Positions 1-9,873 are shown, counted from the first letter of the stretch. The stretch: 64,000 bases of DNA from an uncultured Opitutia bacterium (GCA_903839035.1 CAIMAQ010000113.1:1-64000); one strand, 5' to 3'. Program-made: numbers and translations. The notes: a model not told the origin generated them from the sequence alone.

Positions 1-2937
1 GATCGCGCCATCAAGCACACGATCAAGGGTGCGGACGCCACGTCCGCCCAGGTGACCGCGCTGCTGGCCAGCCTCGGCCAAACCGCCTCGGCCAACGGTG
101 GCGAAGGCCTCGCGTTTCTTGCGGAGGAGTCCAGCTCCCCGACCCGGGCCCGCTTGCTGGGCAAGCTGAAGACCAAGTTTCCCCGGGCCATCTGGGCGGA
201 GTTTGAGCCGGTGCAGGACGAGCCGCCCGCGGCCGCCGCCCGCGCCGCCTTCGGTCGCGACGTCAAGCCCCTCTACCATTTCGCCAAGGCCAAGCGCATC
301 GTCAGCCTCGATGCCGATTTCTTCCACGCCGAGGCCGGCAGTCTCCTGTACGCGCGCGAGTTCGCCCAGGGCCGCCGCGTGAAGTCGCGCGATGACGCGA
401 TGAACCGCCTCTACGTCGTGGAGAGTGGCCTCAGCCTCACCGGCAGCATGGCGGATCACCGCCTGCGCCTCGCCAGCAGCCATATGGCGGCCTTCGCCGC
501 GGCCCTCGCGAGCAAGGTCATGGGTTCGTCATCGCTCGATGCGCTGGCCCAGGGTCTCGATTTCAAGGATCAGGAAAAGTGGCTCACCGCCTGCGCCAAG
601 GACCTGCGGGATCATGCCGGCGAGTGCCTCGTCGTCGCCGGTGCGCACCAGTCCGCCGCGGTCCATGCGATCGTCTACGCGCTGAATTCCGCCCTCGGCA
701 ACGTCGGCAAGACGGTTGATTTCGTCGAAATCGGCGCCAGCAGTGCCTCCACGATTTCCGCCCTCGCCACCGCCATCAAGGGTGGTGCGGTCAAGACCCT
801 CATCGTCCTCGGCGGCAATCCCGCCTATAACGCGCCGGCTGATCTCGAGTGGAGCAGCCTGCAGAAGTCCGTGCCCGAGGTCATCCGTGTCGGTTATTAC
901 GCCGATGAGACCTCCGCGCTGACCGCCACGCAGATCGCGAGCACGCACTATCTCGAGTCGTGGGGCGACGCCCGCACGGTGGACGGCACAATCGTCCCGG
1001 TGCAGCCGATGATCCTGCCGCTGTTCAACGGCCTGACCGAGATCGAGATCCTCAGCCACATCCTGGGCGAGGAAAAGCCCGATGGCTACGCGCAGGTCTA
1101 CGCGACGATCACGGGCCTGAATCCCGGCGCCGATGCCGAGAAAACCTTCCGTCAGTTCCTCCACGACGGCCTGCTGGCCGATTCGGCCTATCCGAAGGTG
1201 GAAGTCCGCTACGACCTCGCCGGTGCCAGCACGCTGTTTGCGACCGCGCCGAAATTTGAGGTCCTGTCCGCCAAGAATCTCGAGGTCCGCTTTGTCACCG
1301 ACCACAAGATGGACGACGGCCGCTTCGCCAACAACGGCTGGCTGCAGGAGTGCCCGGACCCGATCACGAAGATTTCCTGGGACAACGCCATTCTCGTCAG
1401 CCCGAAGCTCGGCAAGGAGCTCGGCATCGACCCCAAGGGCGCGTCGCTGCAGGTGGCGCGCGTCGAGGAAAACGACTTTGAGATCGGCAAGGAAAACGCC
1501 CGCGTCTTCGAGGTCACCGTCGGTGGCCGCAAGATCAAGGGCCCGGTGCATATCCAGCCCGGCCTCTCGAATTACACGCTCGTCATCGCGCTCGGCTACG
1601 GCCGCACCGCGACCGGCCACGTGGGGCAGGGTGCCGGCACCAGTGCCTATCCGCTCCGTACGACGGCGGCGATGAGCTTTGCCACCGGCGCGACGCTGGT
1701 GGACACCGGCGAACGCACGCAGCTCGCCAACGTCCAGGAGCACTGGTCGATGGAAGGCCGCGATCTCGTCCGCGAAGCCAATCTCGACGAAGTCACGAAA
1801 GAGGGCGGTCCCGGCCTGGCCTACGTCAAGGGCATCGGCATGGAGTCCCACAGCCCGTCCGTCCTCGGCGAAGTCGGCACGGCCATGACCCCCGCGCAGC
1901 GCGCGGCGGAGATTCCCCGCGGTGGCTCGCTTTACTCGACCCCGAAGTTCGACGGCATCCACCAGTGGGGCATGTCGATCGACCTCAACACCTGCATCGG
2001 CTGCAACGCCTGCGTCGTCGCCTGCCAGGCCGAGAACAACATCCCGATCGTCGGCAAGGACCAGGTCCTCCGCGGCCGCGAGATGCACTGGATCCGCCTC
2101 GACCGCTACTACTCCGATGGCAACGCCGACGCCGGCGCCTTCGGTGGTCCGGGCAACCACGAGCTGCCCGAGGATCCCCAGATTTCGCTCCAGCCCATCG
2201 CCTGCCAGCACTGCGAGCTCGCCCCTTGCGAGACCGTCTGCCCCGTCAACGCCACCGTGCACGACGAGGAAGGCCTGAACACGATGGCCTACAACCGCTG
2301 CATCGGCACCCGGTATTGCGCGAACAACTGTCCGTACAAGGTCCGCCGCTTCAACTTCTTCGACTTCAACCAGCGCCAGCTCGACAGCCTCTACCTCAGC
2401 CAGTTCGGCCCGAAGGGCATGCCCGAGCTCGTGCAGATGGTGAAGAATCCCGAGGTCACGATCCGCATGCGCGGCGTGATGGAGAAGTGCACCTACTGCG
2501 TGCAACGCATCCAGAACGGGAAGATCCGGCACAAGGTGAAGGTCAACCAGGAGCACAACGGCGAGGCGGTTTCGCTCGATGACGTCCGCGTCCCGGACGG
2601 CACCATCAAGACGGCCTGCCAGCAGGTCTGTCCGGTCGAGGCCATCGTCTTCGGCAACATCCTCGATGCGGACAGCGCTGTGTCCCAGGCCAAGGCCCGC
2701 CAGCAGGACTACGCGCTGCTCGGCTACCTCAACATCCGCCCCCGCACCACCTATCTCGGCAAGCTCCGCAACCCGAACCCGTCGATGCCCGACTACGCCG
2801 CGATCTCGATTCCGTACAGCCGCAAGGAATACAACCTCAAGAACCATCCCGGTGGCCAGCACCCGGAACACGAGGAAAAGAAGGAACCCGGCCACGCCAT
2901 GATTGACGCGGTTAAGACCATGGGAGGGCTCAGCTAA
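1..2937 (+). CDS. actB: Alternative complex III subunit ActB, iron-sulfur/molybdopterin-like protein (5' partial)
   Basis: The reading frame is open from base 1, so the start lies upstream and about 978 residues are visible. The first two thirds resemble a molybdopterin oxidoreductase fold; in ActB this part holds no molybdenum cofactor (family knowledge). The C-terminal third is a ferredoxin-type domain with cysteine clusters [11 protein letters not shown] near base 1993, [14 protein letters not shown] near 2210, [12 protein letters not shown] near 2300, CTYC near 2489 and CQQVCP near 2620, enough for several Fe-S clusters. Alternative complex III oxidises menaquinol and passes electrons to cytochrome c or directly to an oxidase. 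The stop overlaps the actC start by one base. The haem subunit gene actA is expected just upstream, outside the window. Confidence 0.93.
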   Translation, partial: DRAIKHTIKGADATSAQVTALLASLGQTASANGGEGLAFLAEESSSPTRARLLGKLKTKFPRAIWAEFEPVQDEPPAAAARAAFGRDVKPLYHFAKAKRIVSLDADFFHAEAGSLLYAREFAQGRRVKSRDDAMNRLYVVESGLSLTGSMADHRLRLASSHMAAFAAALASKVMGSSSLDALAQGLDFKDQEKWLTACAKDLRDHAGECLVVAGAHQSAAVHAIVYALNSALGNVGKTVDFVEIGASSASTISALATAIKGGAVKTLIVLGGNPAYNAPADLEWSSLQKSVPEVIRVGYYADETSALTATQIASTHYLESWGDARTVDGTIVPVQPMILPLFNGLTEIEILSHILGEEKPDGYAQVYATITGLNPGADAEKTFRQFLHDGLLADSAYPKVEVRYDLAGASTLFATAPKFEVLSAKNLEVRFVTDHKMDDGRFANNGWLQECPDPITKISWDNAILVSPKLGKELGIDPKGASLQVARVEENDFEIGKENARVFEVTVGGRKIKGPVHIQPGLSNYTLVIALGYGRTATGHVGQGAGTSAYPLRTTAAMSFATGATLVDTGERTQLANVQEHWSMEGRDLVREANLDEVTKEGGPGLAYVKGIGMESHSPSVLGEVGTAMTPAQRAAEIPRGGSLYSTPKFDGIHQWGMSIDLNTCIGCNACVVACQAENNIPIVGKDQVLRGREMHWIRLDRYYSDGNADAGAFGGPGNHELPEDPQISLQPIACQHCELAPCETVCPVNATVHDEEGLNTMAYNRCIGTRYCANNCPYKVRRFNFFDFNQRQLDSLYLSQFGPKGMPELVQMVKNPEVTIRMRGVMEKCTYCVQRIQNGKIRHKVKVNQEHNGEAVSLDDVRVPDGTIKTACQQVCPVEAIVFGNILDADSAVSQAKARQQDYALLGYLNIRPRTTYLGKLRNPNPSMPDYAAISIPYSRKEYNLKNHPGGQHPEHEEKKEPGHAMIDAVKTMGGLS

Positions 2938-4358
2938 TGGCCCACGCCGAATCAGCCGCTGCGCCGGCCATTCTCGAGGAAGTGAAGCCCGCGGTGCTGC
3001 CGCGCGCCGTGCTGGTCGCCAACAACCGCAGCTTCTCGTGGATCACCGAGAAAATCTGCGGCATCATCGAGGGCAAGACCCCGGTTTGGTGGTGGTGGTG
3101 TTTCGCGGTCGCCTGCTTCGTCGCGTCGTTCACCGTCGCCGGCCTGACCTACCTCGTCGCCACGGGCGTCGGCGTCTGGGGCCATGCCAACCCGGTCAAC
3201 TGGGCGTGGGACATCGTCAACTTCGTGTTCTGGATCGGCATCGGCCACGCCGGCACCCTGATCTCGGCCATTCTCTGCCTGCTGCGCCAGAAGTGGCGTA
3301 CGTCCATCAACCGCGCCGCCGAGGCCATGACGATCTTCGCCGTCGTCTGCGCCGCCATCTTCCCGGTCTTCCACGTCGGCCGCATCTGGTACGCGTGGTT
3401 CCTGTTCCCGATCCCGAACTCCAACTACCTCTGGCAGAATTTCCGTTCGCCGCTCGAGTGGGACGTGTTCGCCGTCTCCACGTACGGCACGGTCTCCGTC
3501 CTGTTCTGGTACATCGGCCTGCTCCCCGACCTCGCGGTGCTGCGCGACCGCTTTGAGGCGGCGGGCAACAAGCTCCGCTCGTTCCTCTACGGCTTCTTCG
3601 CCATGGGCTGGCGCGGTTCCAACCGCCACTGGAGCAACTACGAGATGGCGTACCTCATCCTCGCCGGCATCTCCACGCCGCTCGTGCTCTCGGTGCACAC
3701 CATCGTGTCGTTCGACTTCGCGGTGTCGCTGCTCCCGGGCTGGCACACGACCATCTTCCCCCCGTACTTCGTCGCGGGCGCCATCTTCTCCGGCTTCGGC
3801 ATGGTGCTCACGCTCATGCTGCCGCTCCGCGCGGTCTACAAGCTCGAGGACCTGATCACGCAGTATCACATCGACTGCATGTGCAAGATCACGTTGGCGA
3901 CCGGCACGATCGTCGGTTACGCCTACGCGATGGAGTTCTTCATCGCGTGGTACAGCGCGAATCCGTACGAGGGCTTCACCTTCATCAACCGCGCCTTCGG
4001 TCCCTACGCCTGGGCCTACTGGATCATGATCAGCTGCAACGTCATCACGCCGCAGTTCTTCTGGTTCAAGAAGGTCCGCAATTGCACGTGGTTCGTCTGG
4101 ATCCTCTCGATCTTCGTCAACGTCGGCATGTGGTTCGAGCGTTTCGTGATCATCGTCACCTCGCTCGCCCGTGACTTCCTGCCCTCGAGCTGGGGTTACT
4201 ACAGCCCGTCCATCGTCGAGATCTTCACCTTCTTCGGCACCTTCGGCGTGTTCTCGGTGCTTTTCCTCCTCTTCATCCGCTTCCTGCCCATCATGCCGAT
4301 GGCGGAACTCAAGGCCGTCACGCCCCAGGCGGACGTGCACGGCGGCGACCACCCCTAA
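2937..4358 (+). CDS. actC: Alternative complex III subunit ActC, NrfD-like quinol-binding membrane protein
   Basis: A 473-residue polytopic membrane protein of the NrfD/PsrC family, with about ten hydrophobic helices beginning near residue 60. In alternative complex III this subunit receives quinol electrons at the membrane and hands them to the Fe-S clusters of ActB; it may also form half of a proton path (family knowledge). The start ATG overlaps the actB stop (TAATG), so translation is probably coupled. The order ActB, ActC, ActD, ActE, ActF matches the canonical act operon, which makes the call firm. Confidence 0.93.
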   Translation: MAHAESAAAPAILEEVKPAVLPRAVLVANNRSFSWITEKICGIIEGKTPVWWWWCFAVACFVASFTVAGLTYLVATGVGVWGHANPVNWAWDIVNFVFWIGIGHAGTLISAILCLLRQKWRTSINRAAEAMTIFAVVCAAIFPVFHVGRIWYAWFLFPIPNSNYLWQNFRSPLEWDVFAVSTYGTVSVLFWYIGLLPDLAVLRDRFEAAGNKLRSFLYGFFAMGWRGSNRHWSNYEMAYLILAGISTPLVLSVHTIVSFDFAVSLLPGWHTTIFPPYFVAGAIFSGFGMVLTLMLPLRAVYKLEDLITQYHIDCMCKITLATGTIVGYAYAMEFFIAWYSANPYEGFTFINRAFGPYAWAYWIMISCNVITPQFFWFKKVRNCTWFVWILSIFVNVGMWFERFVIIVTSLARDFLPSSWGYYSPSIVEIFTFFGTFGVFSVLFLLFIRFLPIMPMAELKAVTPQADVHGGDHP

Positions 4359-4369
4359 TCTTCCCGACC

Positions 4370-4903
4370 ATGGCTGCACCCTCCTATGGCCTGATCGCCA
4401 CCTTCGAAACCGCGCCGGAAATCTACCACGCGGCGGAGCAGGTGCGTGACGCCGGCTACAAAAACTGGGACGTTATCGCCCCGTGCCCGCTGCATGGCCT
4501 GGACAAGGCGATGGGCCTGAAGCGCTCCATCGTGCCCCGCATCTCCCTCGCCGGCGGCCTCACCGGCTTCTGCACCGGCATGTCGCTGATCTGGTGGACG
4601 GGCGCCTCCGACTACAAGCTGATCGTCGGCGGCAAGCCGCTGTTCAGCCCGATGTTCGCCTTCCCGGTCTCCTACGAGCTGACGATTCTCTTCACCGCCT
4701 TCGCGACGATCATCGGCATGTTTGTCGTGAACGGCCTGCCGCGGCACTACCACCCGGTCCTGAAGTACGACCAGATCAAGCGGGGCATGGACGACGCCTT
4801 TTTCATCGTGATCGAGGCGCGCGACCCGCGCTTCAACCTCGCCAACACGACCGCGCTGCTCGCCAAGGCCGGCGGCAAGTCGATCAAGGAGCTGGAAGCC
4901 TGA
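4370..4903 (+). CDS. actD: Alternative complex III subunit ActD (DUF3341 protein)
   Basis: 177 residues with two hydrophobic segments, near residues 63-83 and 100-122, and a conserved N-terminus (YGLIATFETAPEIYHAAEQV) typical of DUF3341 proteins. ActD is a small membrane-anchored structural subunit of alternative complex III with no known cofactor. It lies 11 bases after actC and 3 bases before actE, inside the operon. The length is normal for the family. There is no sign of truncation. Confidence 0.9.
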   Translation: MAAPSYGLIATFETAPEIYHAAEQVRDAGYKNWDVIAPCPLHGLDKAMGLKRSIVPRISLAGGLTGFCTGMSLIWWTGASDYKLIVGGKPLFSPMFAFPVSYELTILFTAFATIIGMFVVNGLPRHYHPVLKYDQIKRGMDDAFFIVIEARDPRFNLANTTALLAKAGGKSIKELEA

Positions 4904-4906
4904 GCC

Positions 4907-5545
4907 ATGCGCAACGTCTACCTCATCACAGCGTTCGCGGTCGTGCTGCTCGTTTCCATCTTCGGATTCCGCGGCTCCCTGTTCACGAGCCCGCCGATCG
5001 ACGTCTTCCCGGAATGGGCCTTCCCCGGCATGAAGCGCCAGCCCAAGCCAAAGCCGCAGGGCGAAAGCAAATTCTACGCGGACGGCCGCGCCGACCGCCC
5101 GCTGCCCGTGGGCGTGGTTTCACGCGATCCGCTGCGCAACGACGATGTGCTCTACGCCGGCAAGCAGGCCGACGGCAGCTGGGTCCGTGGCTTCCCGATC
5201 GCGGTTAACGCCCAGCTCATGGCTCGCGGCAAGGACCGTTTCACCATCTATTGCGCGCCCTGCCACGGCGCCGTGGGCGACGGCAATGGCATCACGAAAC
5301 AGTACGGCATGGGCGCCACCCCCACGTACCACGACGACCGCCTGCGCCAGATGGCCGAGGGCGAACTCTTCAACACCATCACGCACGGTTCGCCCAACAA
5401 GAACATGCTGCCCTACGCCGACAAGCTCCTCCCCGAGGACCGCTGGGCCGTCATCCTCTATGTCCGCGCTCTCCAGCGGGCGCAGCTGGGCACCGCGGCG
5501 GATGTCACCGACGCAAAAGCCCGTGAAACCCTTGGCCTGAAATGA
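4907..5545 (+). CDS. actE: Alternative complex III subunit ActE, monohaem cytochrome c
   Basis: 212 residues. An N-terminal hydrophobic helix (residues 5-21) is followed by a cytochrome c domain with one haem-binding motif, C116-A-P-C119-H120, in the context IYCAPCHGAVGDGNG. A likely distal methionine lies in NKNMLPYADKL. ActE is the periplasmic electron-exit haem subunit of alternative complex III. Its stop overlaps the actF start as ATGA, which implies translational coupling. Confidence 0.92.
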   Translation: MRNVYLITAFAVVLLVSIFGFRGSLFTSPPIDVFPEWAFPGMKRQPKPKPQGESKFYADGRADRPLPVGVVSRDPLRNDDVLYAGKQADGSWVRGFPIAVNAQLMARGKDRFTIYCAPCHGAVGDGNGITKQYGMGATPTYHDDRLRQMAEGELFNTITHGSPNKNMLPYADKLLPEDRWAVILYVRALQRAQLGTAADVTDAKARETLGLK

Positions 5546-6786
5546 GCACCCCCGCTAACTCCACCGCCGCCCCGGCCGGCAAGGCGCTCACCATCGGCCT
5601 GATCGGCCTCGCTGTGACCGCCCTGGCGGCGCTGCTCGCGCCCGAGAAGCACGGCGTCGCGCTGTCCTATCTCGTGGGTGTCAGCTACTGGACCGCCATC
5701 GCCATCGGCATGTTGCTGATGATCCTGATCCACCACATCACCGATGCGTCGTGGTCCGTGGTCATCCGCCGCCAGTGGGAACACGGCCTCGCGGCGTTCA
5801 AGTGGCTCTTCGTGCTGTTCCTGCCGCTGCTCATCCTCGCCTGGATCAAGCCCGGCTTCGTCTGGCCCTGGATGGACAAGACCTACGTTCTGCACGGCCA
5901 CGGCACGGTCGGCACCGACATCCTCTATCTGAAGAAGGAGGGCTTCCTGAACATCTACACGTTCACGATCATGACCCTCGTGTTCTTCGCCGCCTGGGTC
6001 TGGCTCTCCGCCCGCCTGCGCAAGGCTTCCTTCACCCAGGATTCCGACGGTGATGTCCAGTGGACCTACAAGAACCGCTTCAACTCCGCCATCGGCCTGC
6101 CCATCGCGGCCCTCACGCTGACGTTCGCCGCCATCTACTGGATCAAGAGCCTGGAGTACCACTGGTTCTCGACGATGTACGGCGTGTGGTTCTTCGCGAA
6201 CTGTGCCCGCGGCGCCCTTTGCGGCGGGGTGCTGATCATGGTCTGGCTCCTTAATCGCGGCGACTACAAGGGCATCATCAATACGAATCACTTCCACAGC
6301 ATCGGCATGCTGATGCTGGCCTTCACGGTTTTCTGGGCCTACGTCACGTTCTCCCAGTACTTCCTGATCTGGAACGCCAACGTTCCCGAGGAAACCTTCT
6401 GGTACAACCTCCGCGAGTTGAACCACGACGGCTCGACCAACCAATGGTGGTACGTCGGCCTCGTCATCCTTTTCGGCCACTTCGTCGTCCCGTTCTGTGC
6501 GTTGCTGTCGTACCGCTTCAAGGTCACGCCGCACATCATCCGCCGCATCGCCTACTGGACACTTGCGATCATCCTGATCGACCTCTGCTACAACATCCTC
6601 CCGGCGTTGAAGGACGAGCACGGCGACTCGCTCCCGTTCCTTTCGCTCAACCTGCTCTGGGTCCTGACCTCGGTCATCGGGGTCGGTGGCGTCTGCATCT
6701 GGGCCTACCTGAAGAGCTTCCCGACGACCAAGCTGATCCCGATCCGCGACCCGCGCGTCGGGGAGAGCCTCACCCACCATGAGTGA
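5542..6786 (+). CDS. actF: Alternative complex III subunit ActF, second NrfD-like membrane protein
   Basis: 414 residues with about ten transmembrane helices, distantly similar in layout to ActC. ActF is the second large membrane subunit of alternative complex III and is thought to provide a proton path or structural pairing for ActC (family knowledge). It begins in an ATGA overlap with actE and ends 8 bases inside the next gene. The length and gene order match the standard operon. Confidence 0.9.
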   Translation: MSTPANSTAAPAGKALTIGLIGLAVTALAALLAPEKHGVALSYLVGVSYWTAIAIGMLLMILIHHITDASWSVVIRRQWEHGLAAFKWLFVLFLPLLILAWIKPGFVWPWMDKTYVLHGHGTVGTDILYLKKEGFLNIYTFTIMTLVFFAAWVWLSARLRKASFTQDSDGDVQWTYKNRFNSAIGLPIAALTLTFAAIYWIKSLEYHWFSTMYGVWFFANCARGALCGGVLIMVWLLNRGDYKGIINTNHFHSIGMLMLAFTVFWAYVTFSQYFLIWNANVPEETFWYNLRELNHDGSTNQWWYVGLVILFGHFVVPFCALLSYRFKVTPHIIRRIAYWTLAIILIDLCYNILPALKDEHGDSLPFLSLNLLWVLTSVIGVGGVCIWAYLKSFPTTKLIPIRDPRVGESLTHHE

Positions 6787-7075
6787 CCAACCTTCCCGTT
6801 CCGCCCCGCTCGTGACCATCCTGACGGTGTTGGCCGGCTTCGCGCTGTTCGCCGCGGTGGTGTACTACATTTATCTGCCGCACCAGACCGGGCCGTTCAC
6901 CGGCGACGGCATTCGCACTGCTGAGCAGCGCAAGCAGAACCTGGCGGATCTCCAGGCCAAGCAGTCGAAGCAGGCCGCGAGCTATGGCTGGGTCGATCAG
7001 AAGGCCGGCGTGGTCCAGCTCCCGCTGGATGTCGCCATGGAACTCACCGTGCAGAAATACGCGGCCAAGAAGTAA
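6779..7075 (+). CDS. Small single-helix membrane protein of the ACIII operon, function unknown
   Basis: 98 residues. One transmembrane helix (about 12-33) is followed by a charged, probably helical stretch (46-68) and a C-terminal segment GWVDQKAGVVQLPLDVAMEL. I recall a similar C-terminal segment from small proteins in respiratory gene clusters, but I cannot name a family. It overlaps the end of actF by 8 bases and ends 23 bases before the CcoN-like gene, so it belongs to this operon. It may be an assembly or linker subunit joining alternative complex III to the downstream module; that is inference. Confidence 0.75.
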   Translation: MSDQPSRSAPLVTILTVLAGFALFAAVVYYIYLPHQTGPFTGDGIRTAEQRKQNLADLQAKQSKQAASYGWVDQKAGVVQLPLDVAMELTVQKYAAKK

Positions 7076-7098
7076 TTGCCCGCACCCACCTTTTTGTA

Positions 7099-8517
7099 AT
7101 GACCACTGCCCCCCAAGCCGCGAATACGGCCGAAGTCACCGAGATCGACACCTCCGCGCGGTGGCCGCTGCTGTTGCTGCTGGGTTCCGCCCTGCTGTGG
7201 CTGGTGCTGAGCGGCATCCTTGCGCTCGTGAATCTCATGCAGTTGCACACCCCGGAATTCCTGGCCGGCTGCTCCGCGATGACTTACGGCCGTTCGTCCG
7301 CCATCCAGGAAACCGCGTTCATCTACGGCTGGGCCGCCAACTCCGGTCTCGCCGTCGCCCTGTGGCTGCTGGCCCGCCTCGGTGGCGCGCCGCTGCGCTC
7401 CCTGAACTGGGTCGTCGCCGGCACGCTGTTCTGGAATTTCGCCCTTGTCCTCGGCATCGCGGGCATCGCCACCGGCGACATGACCTCCAACGCCTGGCTG
7501 CACCTGCCCGGCTACGTCCTCCCGATGCTGCTGGTCGCCTACGGCACGATTGCCGTGCCCGGCGTGCTGGCCTGGATGGGTCGCCGCAAGGAAATGACCT
7601 TTGCCGCGCAATGGTACGCCGTGGCCGCGCTGTTCCTCTTCCCGTGGCTCTTTTCCATCGCCCAGATGATGCTGGTCTTCGCCCCCGAGCGCGGCGTCCT
7701 GCAGGCGCTGGTGGCCGGGTGGTTTGTGCAGGGCGCGTGGACGCTCTGGCTCGCGCCGCTGGCACTCGCCGCCGCGTATTACCTCGTGCCGAAGGTCACC
7801 GGCCGGATCATCCCCAGCTATGACTTTGCCCAGCTCAGCTTCTGGACGCTGCTCTTTGTCGGCGCCTGGACGGGCGGTCGCCACCTGATCGGTGGACCGG
7901 TGCCGGCGTGGGTCGCGACAATTGCCGTGGTGTCCTGCGCGCTGCTGCTGTTCCACTACATCGTGGTCGCGGTGAATCTCCGCGGGGCGTTTTGCGGTGG
8001 CGGCAGCACGGTGTTGAAATTTGTCGCCTTTGGCCTCGTGGCTTACGTGGTCGGCGGGTTTCTCGACGCCTACACCGCCATGCGCGGCGTGGCGGTGCAC
8101 ACCCAGTTCACCCACTTCAGCGAGGGCCAGTCCCAACTGGCGCTTAACGGCGCCTTCTCGATGCTGATGTACGGCGCCATCTACTTCCTCGCCCCGCGCA
8201 TCACCGGTCTGGCGTGGCCGTCGGTCCCGATGATTCGCGCACATTACGCCGCCGCGCTCACCGGCACGGTCATCCTGGTGGTGACGCTGATTGGCGCCGG
8301 CTGTGTGCAAGGACACGATTTGAACACCGCCACGATCCCGTTCGCGGACATCGCCGGCCACGTCCGTCCCTGGCTGCTCGCGGCCACTGCCGGGCAGGCC
8401 ATCCTGCTGCTCGGTAATCTTTTGCTCGCCACCCATCTCTTCTGGCTCGCCGCTGCCAAAGCGGCGACTCCCGCGGTCTTCAACCCGGCTCCGACGATGG
8501 AGGCGTCCGTGTCATGA
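7099..8517 (+). CDS. CcoN-like cbb3 oxidase subunit I homologue lacking haem and copper ligands
   Basis: 472 residues with about 12 transmembrane helices, the normal length and layout of CcoN. By eye the usual ligand sites align, but the residues are wrong. The low-spin haem His site is Q70 (GRSSAIQET). The first CuB His is Q211 (WFVQG). The His-His pair is R261-H262 (TGGRHLI). The GHVH haem pair is Q344-S-Q346. The active-site Tyr position is G255. The 50-residue spacing from Q211 to R261 equals the spacing of the corresponding ligands in Pseudomonas CcoN, which supports the alignment. The protein should therefore not bind the binuclear centre, and it is probably a structural partner of the neighbouring cytochromes and alternative complex III. 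The stop overlaps the next gene as ATGA. Confidence 0.85.
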   Translation: MTTAPQAANTAEVTEIDTSARWPLLLLLGSALLWLVLSGILALVNLMQLHTPEFLAGCSAMTYGRSSAIQETAFIYGWAANSGLAVALWLLARLGGAPLRSLNWVVAGTLFWNFALVLGIAGIATGDMTSNAWLHLPGYVLPMLLVAYGTIAVPGVLAWMGRRKEMTFAAQWYAVAALFLFPWLFSIAQMMLVFAPERGVLQALVAGWFVQGAWTLWLAPLALAAAYYLVPKVTGRIIPSYDFAQLSFWTLLFVGAWTGGRHLIGGPVPAWVATIAVVSCALLLFHYIVVAVNLRGAFCGGGSTVLKFVAFGLVAYVVGGFLDAYTAMRGVAVHTQFTHFSEGQSQLALNGAFSMLMYGAIYFLAPRITGLAWPSVPMIRAHYAAALTGTVILVVTLIGAGCVQGHDLNTATIPFADIAGHVRPWLLAATAGQAILLLGNLLLATHLFWLAAAKAATPAVFNPAPTMEASVS

Positions 8518-9143
8518 AAAACGGCTTCACCTTTTTCCTGGGACTTTTCCTCGCGGTGGCGCTGGCTTGGGCCGGCATCGTGATGGGTTCCCATGTCCAA
8601 CTCGGCCAACTCGCGCCTTACTTTGACGAGAACGAGGGCAAGGCCTTCCCCGAGCGCATGCCCGGCATCGCCGCGCAGGGCCAGCTCGTCTACCAGGACC
8701 TCGGCTGTGCCGCATGCCACACCCAGCAGGTGCGCCGCCCGGACTTCGGCAGCGACAAGGCCCGCGGGTGGGGTGACCGCCAGAGCGTGGCCCGTGATTA
8801 TGTCAGCCAGGCCCACGTGCAGCTCGGCGAGAGCCGGGTCGGCCCGGATCTCGCGACGTTTGGCGCCCGGCCCCTCGCCGTGGATGCGACCCGCCTGACC
8901 CAGTACCTTTACGAGCCGCATGGCGGCATGCCGGCCTACCGTTTCCTTTTTGAGGAACGGAAGATCACCGGTGAACGCTCGGCGGATGCGCTCAAGGCCG
9001 CCGCCCCGGCGGGCTACGAGATCATCCCCACGCACCGCGCCGTGTCCCTGGTCGCCTATTTGCAGAGCCTGAACAACGTCTACGAATATCCTGAGGCCCG
9101 GCCGGTTGAGCCGGCCGCCGCCAAGGAGGGTGAATCCAAATGA
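8514..9143 (+). CDS. CcoO-like membrane-anchored monohaem cytochrome c
   Basis: 209 residues. An N-terminal membrane anchor (about 5-25) is followed by a cytochrome domain with the haem motif C65-A-A-C68-H69 and the CcoO-like context GPDLATFG, then a likely distal Met139 in GGMPAYRF. Unlike the upstream CcoN-like protein, its haem ligands are intact. In cbb3 oxidases CcoO passes electrons to CcoN; here it probably carries electrons from alternative complex III within a modified complex. It overlaps both neighbours by 4 bases. Confidence 0.87.
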   Translation: MKNGFTFFLGLFLAVALAWAGIVMGSHVQLGQLAPYFDENEGKAFPERMPGIAAQGQLVYQDLGCAACHTQQVRRPDFGSDKARGWGDRQSVARDYVSQAHVQLGESRVGPDLATFGARPLAVDATRLTQYLYEPHGGMPAYRFLFEERKITGERSADALKAAAPAGYEIIPTHRAVSLVAYLQSLNNVYEYPEARPVEPAAAKEGESK

Positions 9144-9805
9144 GCGACCTGACGCCCAAAGATCCGCGCGTGGAGCAAGCCGGCGCCTCGGATGAAAGCC
9201 TGCAGGCCGCGCACGAGAAGCTGCTGGGCCGCAAGCCCGACGACGGCGCGCACTACAAGATGCTGCCGCTCGTGCTGCTGTTCGTGTTCAGCGGACTCAT
9301 TTTCTACGCCGGCACCTACCTGAATCACTACTCGGCCCGCTACGATGCGACCGTGTTCGACGAGAATGGCCACTCCACCAAGGGCGTGACCGCAATGGCG
9401 AAGGTCGATCCGATGGTGCTGGGTAAAAAGAATTTCGAGCTCGTCTGCGCCACCTGCCACCAGGTCACCGGCCTGGGTGTGCCCGGCGTTTATCCGCCGC
9501 TCGCCGAGTCCGAGTGGGTCAATGGCTCCGAGGAGCGGTTGATCCGCATCGTGTTGCACGGCCTGAAGGGCCCCGTGTCCGTCAAGGGCACCGTGTACAG
9601 CGCCGCCGCCATGCCCGTGTTCGGCAAGGTCGCCGGTTCCGGTTACAATTGGAGCGATGACAAGATCGCCGCTGTGCTGACTTACATCCGCGCGTCGTTC
9701 GGCAACAAGGCTCCCGCCGTCACGTCCGAGCAGGTCGCCGCCATCCACGCGAAGGAAGGCGACCGCAAGGAATGGTCCGCGGAAGAGCTTTCCAAGCTTC
9801 CCTGA
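9140..9805 (+). CDS. Membrane-anchored monohaem cytochrome c, in CcoP position
   Basis: 221 residues. A cytoplasmic N-terminus is followed by one transmembrane helix (about 41-60) and a class I cytochrome c domain with C103-A-T-C106-H107 and a probable distal Met158 (AAAMPVFG). The position after the CcoO-like gene suggests the role of CcoP, but CcoP normally carries two haems and this protein has one. It is the last gene of the operon, followed 23 bases later by a strong terminator. It probably delivers electrons to or from a soluble carrier. Confidence 0.85.
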   Translation: MSDLTPKDPRVEQAGASDESLQAAHEKLLGRKPDDGAHYKMLPLVLLFVFSGLIFYAGTYLNHYSARYDATVFDENGHSTKGVTAMAKVDPMVLGKKNFELVCATCHQVTGLGVPGVYPPLAESEWVNGSEERLIRIVLHGLKGPVSVKGTVYSAAAMPVFGKVAGSGYNWSDDKIAAVLTYIRASFGNKAPAVTSEQVAAIHAKEGDRKEWSAEELSKLP

Positions 9806-9827
9806 GGCGATCGCCAAGTTCGCAACG

Positions 9828-9857
9828 AAGCCGCGCTGACCAGCGCGGCTTTTTTAT
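9828..9857 (+). terminator. Rho-independent terminator of the ACIII operon
   Basis: Perfect 9-bp stem AGCCGCGCT / AGCGCGGCT with a GACC loop, followed by six T residues. It ends the + strand respiratory operon. Confidence 0.92.
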
Positions 9858-9873
9858 TTCTCCCCCGCCGCCA

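Noticed and set aside
529-2895. Long open frame antisense to actB
   Set aside because: It arises from GC-rich codon bias opposite a clear gene. Its translation is a low-complexity Ala/Val/Asp mix with no family motif.
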